A DNA stretch of 5,848 nt from Lutibacter sp. GTDB lineage: Bacteria; Bacteroidota; Bacteroidia; Flavobacteriales; Flavobacteriaceae. The stretch covers positions 3,865-9,712 of the forward strand of contig DPCK01000008.1 of NCBI GenBank assembly GCA_003516285.1, in the 5' to 3' direction. The notes beneath the pieces were generated by a model. It had not been told where the DNA came from. It searched no databases and was given only the letters and a program-made list of their open reading frames with translations. Shown here one piece after another: positions 1 to 5,848 of this stretch. Each line of letters starts with the position of its first letter. The first letter of the stretch is position 1. A program made the translations under genes and the position numbers.

Positions 1-737
1 ACAATAAACGGAATATTTTTTTGCTGAATGTCTCCATTAGGATGCAACAACGCAATTTTTTCATCATAAACCACCGCAGCAAAATTATGCGCGCCTTCCT
101 CAATAACATCTCCTTTTTTATCAGAGTTGTAAATAGATCCTCCTTCTTTTGCCAAATGATTTAAAGTTCCGTTCACAAAAGCCCTTCCCACAATTTCGGT
201 TTCTCCTCTTGAAATAATGGCTATGGTATCACCTTCCTTCACTTTCGCGCCATCAGCGATCAGCCATTTTTTAATCAAAAATTTTCCTTCAATGCCAGGT
301 CTCCATCCGGGAATCGGAATATTCATTTTTTCAACATATATATTAGCATCGTGTATTCCCACTGCAGAAAAAGGATCCCAGAACAAAACCTTGGCAATGG
401 CATCAACAATTGGCGTAAAAGTTCCATTAAATCGCTCGGAAATATTTTGCATAGGAACTTTATACATTTTGGTGACCGTATTTCCTATAGAATCCGTTAT
501 TACAACACTATAAGGAACTCCTTCCACCAAGCCAAAAGCTTTATTGGAAGTTAGCGGAGCGCTTTGTTTGCTCCATTTATAGGTATATGGCGGTGTGCCC
601 CCAAATACATTAACCTCCAGTATTCCATCATTTATTAAACTCGACGGATTTACAATATTTTCATTTACAGTAAGATTTTGAGAAAATGTAACTGCAGAAA
701 ATAGCAGAAGAATAGGCATTAATAATTTTGAATTCAT
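1..737 (-). CDS. N-terminal part of probable AGCS-type sodium:amino-acid symporter with SprB-like and lipoyl-like domains (partial)
   Basis: The frame is open from ATG at 737 to the left edge, giving 245 codons with no stop; the C-terminus is outside the window. Residues 1-19 form a signal peptide (hydrophobic core LLMPILLLF, likely cut before Q20). Residues about 24-94 resemble a SprB repeat (GGTPPYTYKWS at 46-56, VITDSIGNT at 79-87). Residues 103-128 (FNGTFTPIVDAIAKVLF, then WDPFSAVGIHD) and the last residues NIPFIV resemble, from memory, the stretch just before TM1 of Bacteroidota AGCS (Na+:alanine symporter) proteins. Between them, residues about 144-223 match a lipoyl/biotinyl domain: KEGDTIAII (167-175), then VNGTLNHLAKEGG (188-200). 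The position of the modified lysine is E179, so lipoylation is not expected, and the domain should be periplasmic anyway. The signal peptide, SprB and lipoyl-like folds are read from sequence; the symporter identity is inferred because the membrane core is not visible. The alternative is a secreted multidomain protein of unknown role. No clear TAnnTTTG promoter was found upstream. Confidence 0.6.
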   Translation of the reverse strand, partial: MNSKLLMPILLLFSAVTFSQNLTVNENIVNPSSLINDGILEVNVFGGTPPYTYKWSKQSAPLTSNKAFGLVEGVPYSVVITDSIGNTVTKMYKVPMQNISERFNGTFTPIVDAIAKVLFWDPFSAVGIHDANIYVEKMNIPIPGWRPGIEGKFLIKKWLIADGAKVKEGDTIAIISRGETEIVGRAFVNGTLNHLAKEGGSIYNSDKKGDVIEEGAHNFAAVVYDEKIALLHPNGDIQQKNIPFI

Positions 738-793
738 ATTTTGTTCGTTGATTAGTTGGTTATCATATTTTGCTAAAATGCCTCCAAGATGCT

Positions 794-821
794 AAAAAAA
801 AAAGCTTGCCACAAATTTTTT
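794..821 (-). terminator. Weak terminator-like hairpin after the channel gene
   Basis: Read on the minus strand, downstream of the stop at 866-868, AAAAAATTTG (821-812) can pair with CAAG (808-805) and then with the T-tract (803-798) around a 3-nt TGG loop, with one bulged C at 804. A run of ten T follows from 803 to 794. The stem is short and almost all A-T, with one G-T pair, so it is only a plausible intrinsic terminator for the pspC-channel unit. The rest of the 738-865 gap shows no gene; it serves as the leader of the left-edge gene. Confidence 0.3.
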
Positions 822-865
822 GCCTTAAACTTGATTATTTTTTATTAAGTAGCTAACCATGAGCA

Positions 866-1861
866 TTATAAAATTTCACGCAATTTTTTAATTTGGCTTG
901 GTCTGCCTAGAACAATTAAATTAGAATCCTTCGTTAATTTTGTTTCTGATTCCGGATTTACAATATATTCATTGTTGGCGGTTTTAAAACCTATTACAGA
1001 ACAACCAGTTCTTCTTCGTAAATCCAAATCTCTGATCGTTTTATTTAAAAATTCAATATGCAAATCATTCACCGCAATTTCTTCCAAATTTGTAGAACCT
1101 GCATCAAGAATTGTTAACTTATCAACAAATTCAACCAAATCTGGTGTAACTACCAATGATGCCATATGCATACCTCCAATTTTATCGGGCATAATGATAT
1201 TGTTTGCCCCGGCAATTTTCAATTTATTGACCGACGATTCATTTGAAGCCCGGCTAATAATAATCATATCTTTATTCATCTGCCTTGCAGACAGCACCAC
1301 AAACAAATTATCGGCATCAGAAGCCAAAGCCGTAATTAAACTTTTGGCGTTTTGTACGGCAGCCTTTTGTATGGATTCATCTTGGGTGGCATCACCTTCA
1401 ACATACAAAATATTGTCCCGCTCAAGTTGTTCAATCAAGGCTTTGTCTTTTTCAATAACAACGCAAGGCATCTTAAAGTTTTTTAATTTAATAACGGCCT
1501 GTTTGCCATTACGTCCATAACCACAAACGATGGTATGGTTTTTTAAATTTTGAATTTTTTGTTGCACTTTTCTTAATTTTAAAAGTTGAAGTAGTTTCCC
1601 ATTTACCAAATATTCGGATAATGCTGTTACTGAATATGCGTAAACAACGATACTCATTAATATTAAAAAAATAGTAAAAATCTTTTCCTGCTCATTTAAA
1701 GGATGCAGTTCACCAAAACCAACTGTTGTCATTGTAATGATGGTCATATACAAGGCATCCAAAAAGTTGGCTGCGGAAAGAATCATATAACCAATTACGC
1801 CTATTGCAACAACAGAAATAAAAAATATGATTGACACATATAATTTTGTTTTAAATATCAT
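866..1861 (-). CDS. Two-TM potassium channel with cytoplasmic RCK (TrkA-N/TrkA-C) domain
   Basis: This 331-aa inner-membrane K+ channel has the MthK-like plan of a pore plus a ligand-sensing ring. TM1 spans about residues 8-28. The pore helix and selectivity filter lie at about 35-51 (TMTTVGFGE, filter T46-V47-G48-F49-G50), and TM2 spans about 60-84. A linker leads to an RCK N-lobe from about 108, a Rossmann fold with IVCGYGRNG (glycines 114, 116, 119). An acidic residue E137 at the end of strand 2 is typical for binding nucleotide ribose, and GDAT follows at 157-160. A TrkA-C-like lobe occupies about 255-331. Such channels form tetramers and pass K+ under control of ligands bound to the RCK ring (nucleotides or Ca2+ in known members); the ligand here cannot be read from sequence. 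The filter is GFGE rather than GYGD, a variant I regard as compatible with K+ selectivity. The start codon lies 5 nt after the pspC stop, so the two are very likely co-transcribed and translationally coupled. The gene is complete and undamaged. Confidence 0.9.
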   Translation of the reverse strand: MIFKTKLYVSIIFFISVVAIGVIGYMILSAANFLDALYMTIITMTTVGFGELHPLNEQEKIFTIFLILMSIVVYAYSVTALSEYLVNGKLLQLLKLRKVQQKIQNLKNHTIVCGYGRNGKQAVIKLKNFKMPCVVIEKDKALIEQLERDNILYVEGDATQDESIQKAAVQNAKSLITALASDADNLFVVLSARQMNKDMIIISRASNESSVNKLKIAGANNIIMPDKIGGMHMASLVVTPDLVEFVDKLTILDAGSTNLEEIAVNDLHIEFLNKTIRDLDLRRRTGCSVIGFKTANNEYIVNPESETKLTKDSNLIVLGRPSQIKKLREIL

Positions 1862-1866
1862 ATTTC

Positions 1867-2094
1867 TTATAGATCAAAAACAGATTTTCGTTTGGTGTAA
1901 ATCATATCTTTCAGACGCAGTAAAAAAGCAAGCGTTAAGTAAATACCAAAGGAAAAGCCCAAAGTAATGAAGGAAATATAAATAAAAAATATACGCACAT
2001 TGGAAACATCCATCCCCAATTTATCGGCAAACCTGGAAGAAACCGCAAATCCGTGTTTTTCAAAAAAATGACGTAAAGAATCTATCCAACGCAT
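1867..2094 (-). CDS. Small PspC-domain membrane protein
   Basis: This 75-aa protein has the PspC fold in the short form common in Bacteroidota. An amphipathic N-terminal part (DSLRHFFEKHGFAVSSRFAD, residues 5-24) leads into the motif LGMDVSNVRIFFIY (26-39). One long hydrophobic segment (about 35-60) follows, then a basic tail ending KRKSVFDL. PspC proteins take part in the phage-shock/envelope-stress response in Proteobacteria. The Bacteroidota versions are often labelled transcriptional regulators, but this one shows no DNA-binding domain and is better described as a membrane protein of unknown role. It is the first gene of a unit with the downstream K+ channel (5-nt gap), which suggests a shared link to membrane or ionic stress; that link is inference. 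The ATG at 2094 is supported by length and by family N-termini recalled from memory. No Shine-Dalgarno sequence is present. Confidence 0.85.
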   Translation of the reverse strand: MRWIDSLRHFFEKHGFAVSSRFADKLGMDVSNVRIFFIYISFITLGFSFGIYLTLAFLLRLKDMIYTKRKSVFDL

Positions 2095-2126
2095 ATTCTA
2101 TAAATTTAACGCAATATACTAATTTT

Positions 2127-2153
2127 CAAAATAAAGATGTGACTGTATGCCAA
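2127..2153 (-). promoter_or_regulatory. Candidate promoter for the pspC-channel unit
   Basis: On the minus strand, TTG (2153-2151) is followed after 16 nt by TTATTTTG (2134-2127), which matches the Bacteroidota -7 consensus TAnnTTTG except at one fixed base. Transcription would begin roughly 25 nt before the pspC ATG. It is a weak match supported mainly by its location. Confidence 0.3.
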
Positions 2154-2155
2154 AA

Positions 2156-2180
2156 TTGTAGCTACATTTTTTTAACTTTG
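2156..2180 (+). promoter_or_regulatory. uvrA: Candidate uvrA promoter (TAACTTTG -7 box)
   Basis: TAACTTTG at 2173-2180 is a perfect match to the Bacteroidota -7 element TAnnTTTG. The only upstream TTG (2156-2158) is 14 nt away, closer than the usual 17-23 nt, so the -33 part is doubtful. The transcript would begin around 2185-2190, leaving a leader of only about ten bases before the ATG at 2199. This placement rules out translation from the in-frame GTG at 2139. Confidence 0.6.
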
Positions 2181-2198
2181 CATCTTTCCAAAAATTCA

Positions 2199-5024
2199 AT
2201 GACAAAACACACAGAATATATTGAAATTTTGGGAGCGAGAGTCCATAATCTAAAAAATATTGACGTTCGCATTCCCAGAGAAAAATTGGTGGTCATCACC
2301 GGGTTAAGCGGCAGCGGAAAATCTTCGTTGGCTTTTGATACCATTTATGCGGAAGGCCAACGCAGATATATTGAAACTTTTTCGGCGTATGCCAGACAGT
2401 TTTTAGGTGGTTTGGAACGGCCTGATGTGGATAAAATTGACGGACTTTCCCCAGTAATTTCCATTGAACAAAAAACCACCAATAAAAGTCCGCGTTCCAC
2501 CGTGGGAACCGTTACGGAAATTTACGATTTTTTGCGTTTGTTATATGCGAGAGCCGCCGATGCCTATTCCTACAACACCAACGAAAAAATGGTGAGTTAT
2601 GCCGATGTGCAAATAAAAGAACTTATTTTAAAAGAATTTGAAGGTAGGAAAATAATAATCCTGGCGCCTATAGTTAAATCGAGAAAGGGCCATTACAGGG
2701 AACTTTTTGAACAAATATCAAAACAGGGCTTTGTGCGTGTCAGGGTTGATGGAGAACTATTAGAAATTACAAAAGGAATGCGCTTGGATCGTTACAAAAC
2801 CCACGATATTGAAATTGTGATTGATCGTTTAACGGTGAATGAAGCTTCCGAAAAAAGAGTTGAAGAAAGCATTGCAACTGCTTTATATTCGGGCGACAAT
2901 GTGGTGATGATTTTGGAAAATGAAACCAACATTCCGCATTATTTCAGCAGCGATTTAATGTGCCCAACCACAGGGATTTCATACCAAAATCCCGAGCCAA
3001 ATTCCTTTTCTTTCAATTCCCCAAAAGGCGCTTGTGAAACTTGTGGCGGATTGGGAAAACTCGATAAAGTCAATGTCAAAAAAATAATTCCAGACTCAAA
3101 AATCTCCATCAAAAATGGCGGAATCAAGCCCATTGGGGAACAAAAAAACAGTTGGATTTTTAAACAGCTTCAGTTAATTGCCGACCGTTATCATTTTCAA
3201 TTAAGCGATCCAATTTCAAAAATACCGAACGAAGCTTTAGAAATCATTTTAAATGGCGGAAGCGAAAAGTTTGACATTCTTTCAAAAACAGCAGGAATTA
3301 CCAGAACCTATGAAATAGATTTTGAAGGAATTATTCATTTTATTGAAAATCAACACAGTACAAGCGACTCAACCTCCATAAAACGCTGGGCGAAAGAGTT
3401 TATGGACGAGATCAATTGCGAAACCTGCGATGGAAAAAGGCTAAAAAAAGAAGCCCTATATTTTAAAGTCAATGATAAAAATATATCGGAATTGGTGCAG
3501 CTCGACATTAACGAACTTGCAAATTGGTTTGCCAAAATTGAAGAAAAACTATCCGAAAAACAAGTAAAAATTGCTTCAGAAATATTGAAAGAAATCAGAA
3601 CCAGAATTCAGTTTTTATTGGATGTTGGTTTGGATTATTTAACGCTTGACAGAAGCTCAAAATCACTTTCTGGCGGTGAAGCTCAGCGAATAAGGCTGGC
3701 CACGCAAATTGGCTCCCAATTGGTTGGTGTGCTTTATATTTTGGATGAGCCAAGCATTGGATTGCACCAACGAGACAACCAAAAATTGATAAATTCATTG
3801 TTAAATTTACGCGATATCGGAAACTCCGTAATTGTGGTTGAACACGATAAAGAAATGATCCAGCACGCCGATTTTGTGTTGGATATTGGTCCGGGCGCAG
3901 GCATTCACGGAGGAGAAATAGTAAGTGAAGGAACTTATGAAGACCTAAAACAACACCATACGTTGACGGCCGATTATTTAAACGGAACCAAATCTATTAA
4001 AATTCCTAAAAAACGCAGGGCAGGAAACGGACATAAAATTGTGTTAAAAGGTGCTACCGGAAATAATTTAAAAAATATTACTGTTGAATTTCCATTGGGA
4101 AAATTAATTTGCGTGACCGGCGTTTCAGGCAGCGGAAAATCGACTTTAATCAACGAAACATTATATCCCATTTTAAACGAATATATCTACAACGGGGTAA
4201 AAAAACCGATGCCTTACAAATCCATTGAAGGATTGGAACATATTGACAAGGTAATTGCCATTGACCAATCGCCAATTGGCAGAACGCCACGCTCAAATCC
4301 GGCCACTTATACCGGTGTATTCAGCGAAATAAGGGATTTGTTCGCCAAAACAAGCGAAGCTGCAATAAGAGGTTACAAACCCGGCCGATTTTCATTCAAC
4401 GTAAAAGACGGACGTTGCGAAACTTGCGAAGGCGGCGGCGTTCGCGTGATAGAAATGAACTTTTTGCCGGATGTTCAAGTGGAATGTGAAACCTGTCAGG
4501 GAAAACGCTTCAACAGGGAAACCTTGGAAATCAGGTACAAAGGAAAATCAATTTCCGATGTATTGAATATGACCATTGAAGAAGCGACTTCATTTTTTTT
4601 ACTCATTCCCAAAATCCACAGAAAATTGAAAACAATTCAAGATGTTGGCCTAAGCTACATCAAACTAGGACAGCAATCCACCACCTTGTCCGGAGGGGAA
4701 GCGCAACGCATAAAATTAGCTTCGGAATTGTCTAAAAAAGATACCGGAAACACTTTTTATATTTTGGATGAACCTACAACCGGACTTCATTTTGAAGACA
4801 TTCGTGTGTTGATGGAAGTTTTAAATAAATTGGCAAATAAAGGAAACACCATTCTTGTTATAGAACATAATTTAGATGTGGTAAAACTTGCCGACCACGT
4901 GATTGACATTGGGATGGAAGGCGGAAAAAAAGGCGGACAGCTAATTTGTTTTGGAACGCCGGAAGAAGTAAGTCAACATAAAAAAAGCTATACGGCCAAA
5001 TTCTTAAAAAAAGAATTAAATTAG
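2199..5024 (+). CDS. uvrA: Excinuclease ABC subunit UvrA
   Basis: This complete 941-aa UvrA is the ATPase that, as a dimer with UvrB, scans DNA for bulky lesions and loads UvrB in nucleotide excision repair in the cytoplasm. Two ABC modules are intact. Module I has Walker A GLSGSGKS (35-42), signature LSGGEAQR (490-497), Walker B with D516-E517 and switch H549. Module II has Walker A GVSGSGKS (641-648), signature LSGGEAQR (830-837), D857-E858 and H890. The zinc finger that reads damaged DNA is complete (C740, C743, C763, C766). The first zinc module has C255, C279 and C282 but threonine (T258) where many UvrAs have the second cysteine. A further CETC pair lies at C407/C410. The start at 2199 (MTKHTEY) is chosen over an in-frame GTG at 2139 because it gives the usual family length, places IEILGARVHNLKN at the expected N-terminus, and lies just after a good -7 box. 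The gene is divergent from pspC and is followed after 62 nt by the LOG gene. No frameshift or damage is seen. Confidence 0.98.
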   Translation: MTKHTEYIEILGARVHNLKNIDVRIPREKLVVITGLSGSGKSSLAFDTIYAEGQRRYIETFSAYARQFLGGLERPDVDKIDGLSPVISIEQKTTNKSPRSTVGTVTEIYDFLRLLYARAADAYSYNTNEKMVSYADVQIKELILKEFEGRKIIILAPIVKSRKGHYRELFEQISKQGFVRVRVDGELLEITKGMRLDRYKTHDIEIVIDRLTVNEASEKRVEESIATALYSGDNVVMILENETNIPHYFSSDLMCPTTGISYQNPEPNSFSFNSPKGACETCGGLGKLDKVNVKKIIPDSKISIKNGGIKPIGEQKNSWIFKQLQLIADRYHFQLSDPISKIPNEALEIILNGGSEKFDILSKTAGITRTYEIDFEGIIHFIENQHSTSDSTSIKRWAKEFMDEINCETCDGKRLKKEALYFKVNDKNISELVQLDINELANWFAKIEEKLSEKQVKIASEILKEIRTRIQFLLDVGLDYLTLDRSSKSLSGGEAQRIRLATQIGSQLVGVLYILDEPSIGLHQRDNQKLINSLLNLRDIGNSVIVVEHDKEMIQHADFVLDIGPGAGIHGGEIVSEGTYEDLKQHHTLTADYLNGTKSIKIPKKRRAGNGHKIVLKGATGNNLKNITVEFPLGKLICVTGVSGSGKSTLINETLYPILNEYIYNGVKKPMPYKSIEGLEHIDKVIAIDQSPIGRTPRSNPATYTGVFSEIRDLFAKTSEAAIRGYKPGRFSFNVKDGRCETCEGGGVRVIEMNFLPDVQVECETCQGKRFNRETLEIRYKGKSISDVLNMTIEEATSFFLLIPKIHRKLKTIQDVGLSYIKLGQQSTTLSGGEAQRIKLASELSKKDTGNTFYILDEPTTGLHFEDIRVLMEVLNKLANKGNTILVIEHNLDVVKLADHVIDIGMEGGKKGGQLICFGTPEEVSQHKKSYTAKFLKKELN

Positions 5025-5086
5025 CCCGCAGGTTTTCATAAAAAATTCCGAATTTTATCAAATAATAAAGAAATTATAGCGTAATT

Positions 5087-5794
5087 ATGACAAATGAGGA
5101 CAGACAAATAAGAGAGAAATTCAAGCAAAAAACGTGGAATGAAATTAAAACCAACGACTCTTGGGCCATATTTAAGATTATGGCTGAGTTTGTTGAAGGA
5201 TTTGAACGACTCAGTAAAATTGGGCCTTGCGTGACTATTTTTGGATCTGCACGCACAAAAGAAGATCACGAATATTATAAACTTGCCGAAAATATTGCGT
5301 ACAGTTTAACCACTCACGGGTACGGTATTGTGACTGGTGGCGGCCCAGGAATTATGGAAGCAGGAAATAGAGGTGCGCAACGAGGCAAAGGAACTTCGGT
5401 TGGCTTAAATATTGAATTGCCGTTTGAGCAACACGACAATCCGTATATCGATTCTGATAAAAGTTTAGATTTTGACTACTTTTTTGTTCGAAAAGTGATG
5501 TTTATTAAATATTCCCAAGGATTTGTGGTGATGCCGGGAGGTTTTGGAACTATGGATGAACTTTTTGAAGCAATCACCTTGATTCAAACAAAAAAAATTG
5601 GAAAATTTCCCATTGTTTTGGTTGGCACAAAATACTGGTCGGGATTAATGGATTGGATTAAAAATACTTTGGTGATGGAAGGAACCATCAGTTTGGATGA
5701 TCTTAATTTAATTTCCATTGTTGACACGGAAGATGAAGTTTTGGAAGTGATAAATACTTTCTATAAAAAATACAGTTTAAGCCCTAACTTTTAA
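5087..5794 (+). CDS. LOG-family (TIGR00730) Rossmann-fold phosphoribohydrolase-like protein
   Basis: This 235-aa cytoplasmic protein belongs to the LOG family, often mislabelled lysine decarboxylase. Characterised members hydrolyse nucleoside 5'-monophosphates (AMP or cytokinin ribotides) to free base and ribose 5-phosphate. Both family motifs are intact: GGGPGIMEAGNRGA (84-97, with E91) and PGGFGTMDE (150-158, with E158), along with R135/K136 of the FFVRK segment. The Rossmann core begins at CVTIFGSART (48-57). A helical N-terminal extension of about 45 residues precedes it, as in the longer bacterial subgroup. The substrate cannot be told from sequence; AMP or other purine nucleotide turnover is more likely than cytokinin production. 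The gene lies 62 nt after uvrA, on the same strand, with no convincing promoter or terminator in the AT-rich gap, so read-through from uvrA is plausible. The downstream exported-protein gene begins 8 nt after its stop. The ATG at 5087 lacks a Shine-Dalgarno sequence, as is normal in Bacteroidota. Confidence 0.93.
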   Translation: MTNEDRQIREKFKQKTWNEIKTNDSWAIFKIMAEFVEGFERLSKIGPCVTIFGSARTKEDHEYYKLAENIAYSLTTHGYGIVTGGGPGIMEAGNRGAQRGKGTSVGLNIELPFEQHDNPYIDSDKSLDFDYFFVRKVMFIKYSQGFVVMPGGFGTMDELFEAITLIQTKKIGKFPIVLVGTKYWSGLMDWIKNTLVMEGTISLDDLNLISIVDTEDEVLEVINTFYKKYSLSPNF

Positions 5795-5802
5795 GAAAAC
5801 CC

Positions 5803-5848
5803 TTGAAAAAACTCCTATTTTTAACGCTTTTAGCCGGTATTCTTTGTT
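5803..5848 (+). CDS. Start of an exported protein (TTG start, partial)
   Basis: A frame beginning with TTG at 5803 reads M-KKLLFLTLLAGILC and is still open at the right edge (15 codons plus one base). It is a classic signal-peptide start: two lysines then a hydrophobic core. The cysteine at codon 15 follows AGIL, so a lipoprotein signal (lipobox-like) is possible but cannot be judged without the rest. An in-frame stop at 5785-5787 leaves no ATG, so TTG is the only plausible start unless translation begins further right. The 8-nt gap from the LOG stop suggests the same operon. The product is unknown. Confidence 0.6.
   Translation, partial: MKKLLFLTLLAGILC

Noticed and set aside
217..513. Plus-strand open frame of 98 codons
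   Set aside because: It lies antisense to the left-edge minus-strand gene, whose signal peptide, SprB-like and lipoyl-like segments are coherent in one uninterrupted frame.
771..797. Short direct repeat TGCTAAAA at 771-778 and 790-797
   Set aside because: Eight bases of AT-rich sequence repeated once is expected by chance; no symmetry or further copies support an operator.
794..803. Run of ten A (plus strand) as a possible phase-variable tract
   Set aside because: It lies between genes and is better explained as the T-tract of a weak terminator; it is about 57 nt from the nearest start codon, outside any coding frame.
972..1520. Long plus-strand open frame of 182 codons
   Set aside because: It is antisense to the RCK part of the potassium channel gene, which has clear family motifs; the plus-strand translation shows no recognisable domain.
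2139..2198. GTG-initiated 20-residue N-terminal extension of UvrA
   Set aside because: No family counterpart was recognised, a -7 promoter box sits inside it, and ATG 2199 gives the standard UvrA start and length.
4593..4600. Run of eight T in uvrA as a possible frameshift site
   Set aside because: The frame continues intact through it (ATSFFLLIPKI) into the conserved second ABC signature, so there is no sign of slippage or damage.
5036..5269. Minus-strand open frames overlapping the LOG gene start
   Set aside because: They are shadows of the LOG gene with no recognisable domain.

Overview
The window looks like a chromosomal segment from a member of the Bacteroidota, most likely the class Flavobacteriia. 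The DNA is AT-rich, start codons lack Shine-Dalgarno sequences, and a TAnnTTTG-type promoter box precedes uvrA. Flavobacterial protein signatures include a SprB-like repeat (GGTPPYTYKWS), a signal peptide ending in TFSQ, and a small PspC protein of the type common in this group. I saw no mobile element, CRISPR array, rRNA or tRNA. This is mostly ordinary core-genome sequence with one unusual protein at the left edge.

Layout: (1) Positions 1-737, minus strand, hold the first 245 codons of a secreted or membrane protein that runs off the left edge. It has a signal peptide, a SprB-like repeat, a short segment resembling the N-terminal end of Bacteroidota sodium:alanine (AGCS) symporters, and then a lipoyl/biotinyl-like domain lacking the modifiable lysine. 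(2) Positions 738-865 are non-coding, with a weak terminator-like hairpin. (3) Positions 866-2094, minus strand, hold a tight two-gene unit: a 75-aa PspC-domain membrane protein followed 5 nt later by a two-TM potassium channel with a cytoplasmic RCK (TrkA-N/TrkA-C) module. (4) Positions 2095-2198 are a compact divergent promoter region. (5) Positions 2199-5024, plus strand, hold a complete 941-aa UvrA. (6) Positions 5087-5794, plus strand, hold a LOG-family phosphoribohydrolase-like protein. (7) Positions 5803-5848, plus strand, hold the first 15 codons of an exported protein that starts with TTG and runs off the right edge.

Functionally, the left half concerns the cell envelope and ion or solute transport: a putative Na+-coupled amino-acid carrier, a K+ channel and a PspC-type membrane protein. 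The right half combines nucleotide excision repair (UvrA) with probable nucleotide or purine turnover (LOG). uvrA, the LOG gene and the exported protein are co-oriented, and the last two are only 8 nt apart, so they may be co-transcribed. The most interesting item is the left-edge gene, which appears to carry two periplasmic accessory domains, one of them a non-lipoylatable lipoyl-like fold, in front of a transporter core outside the window.
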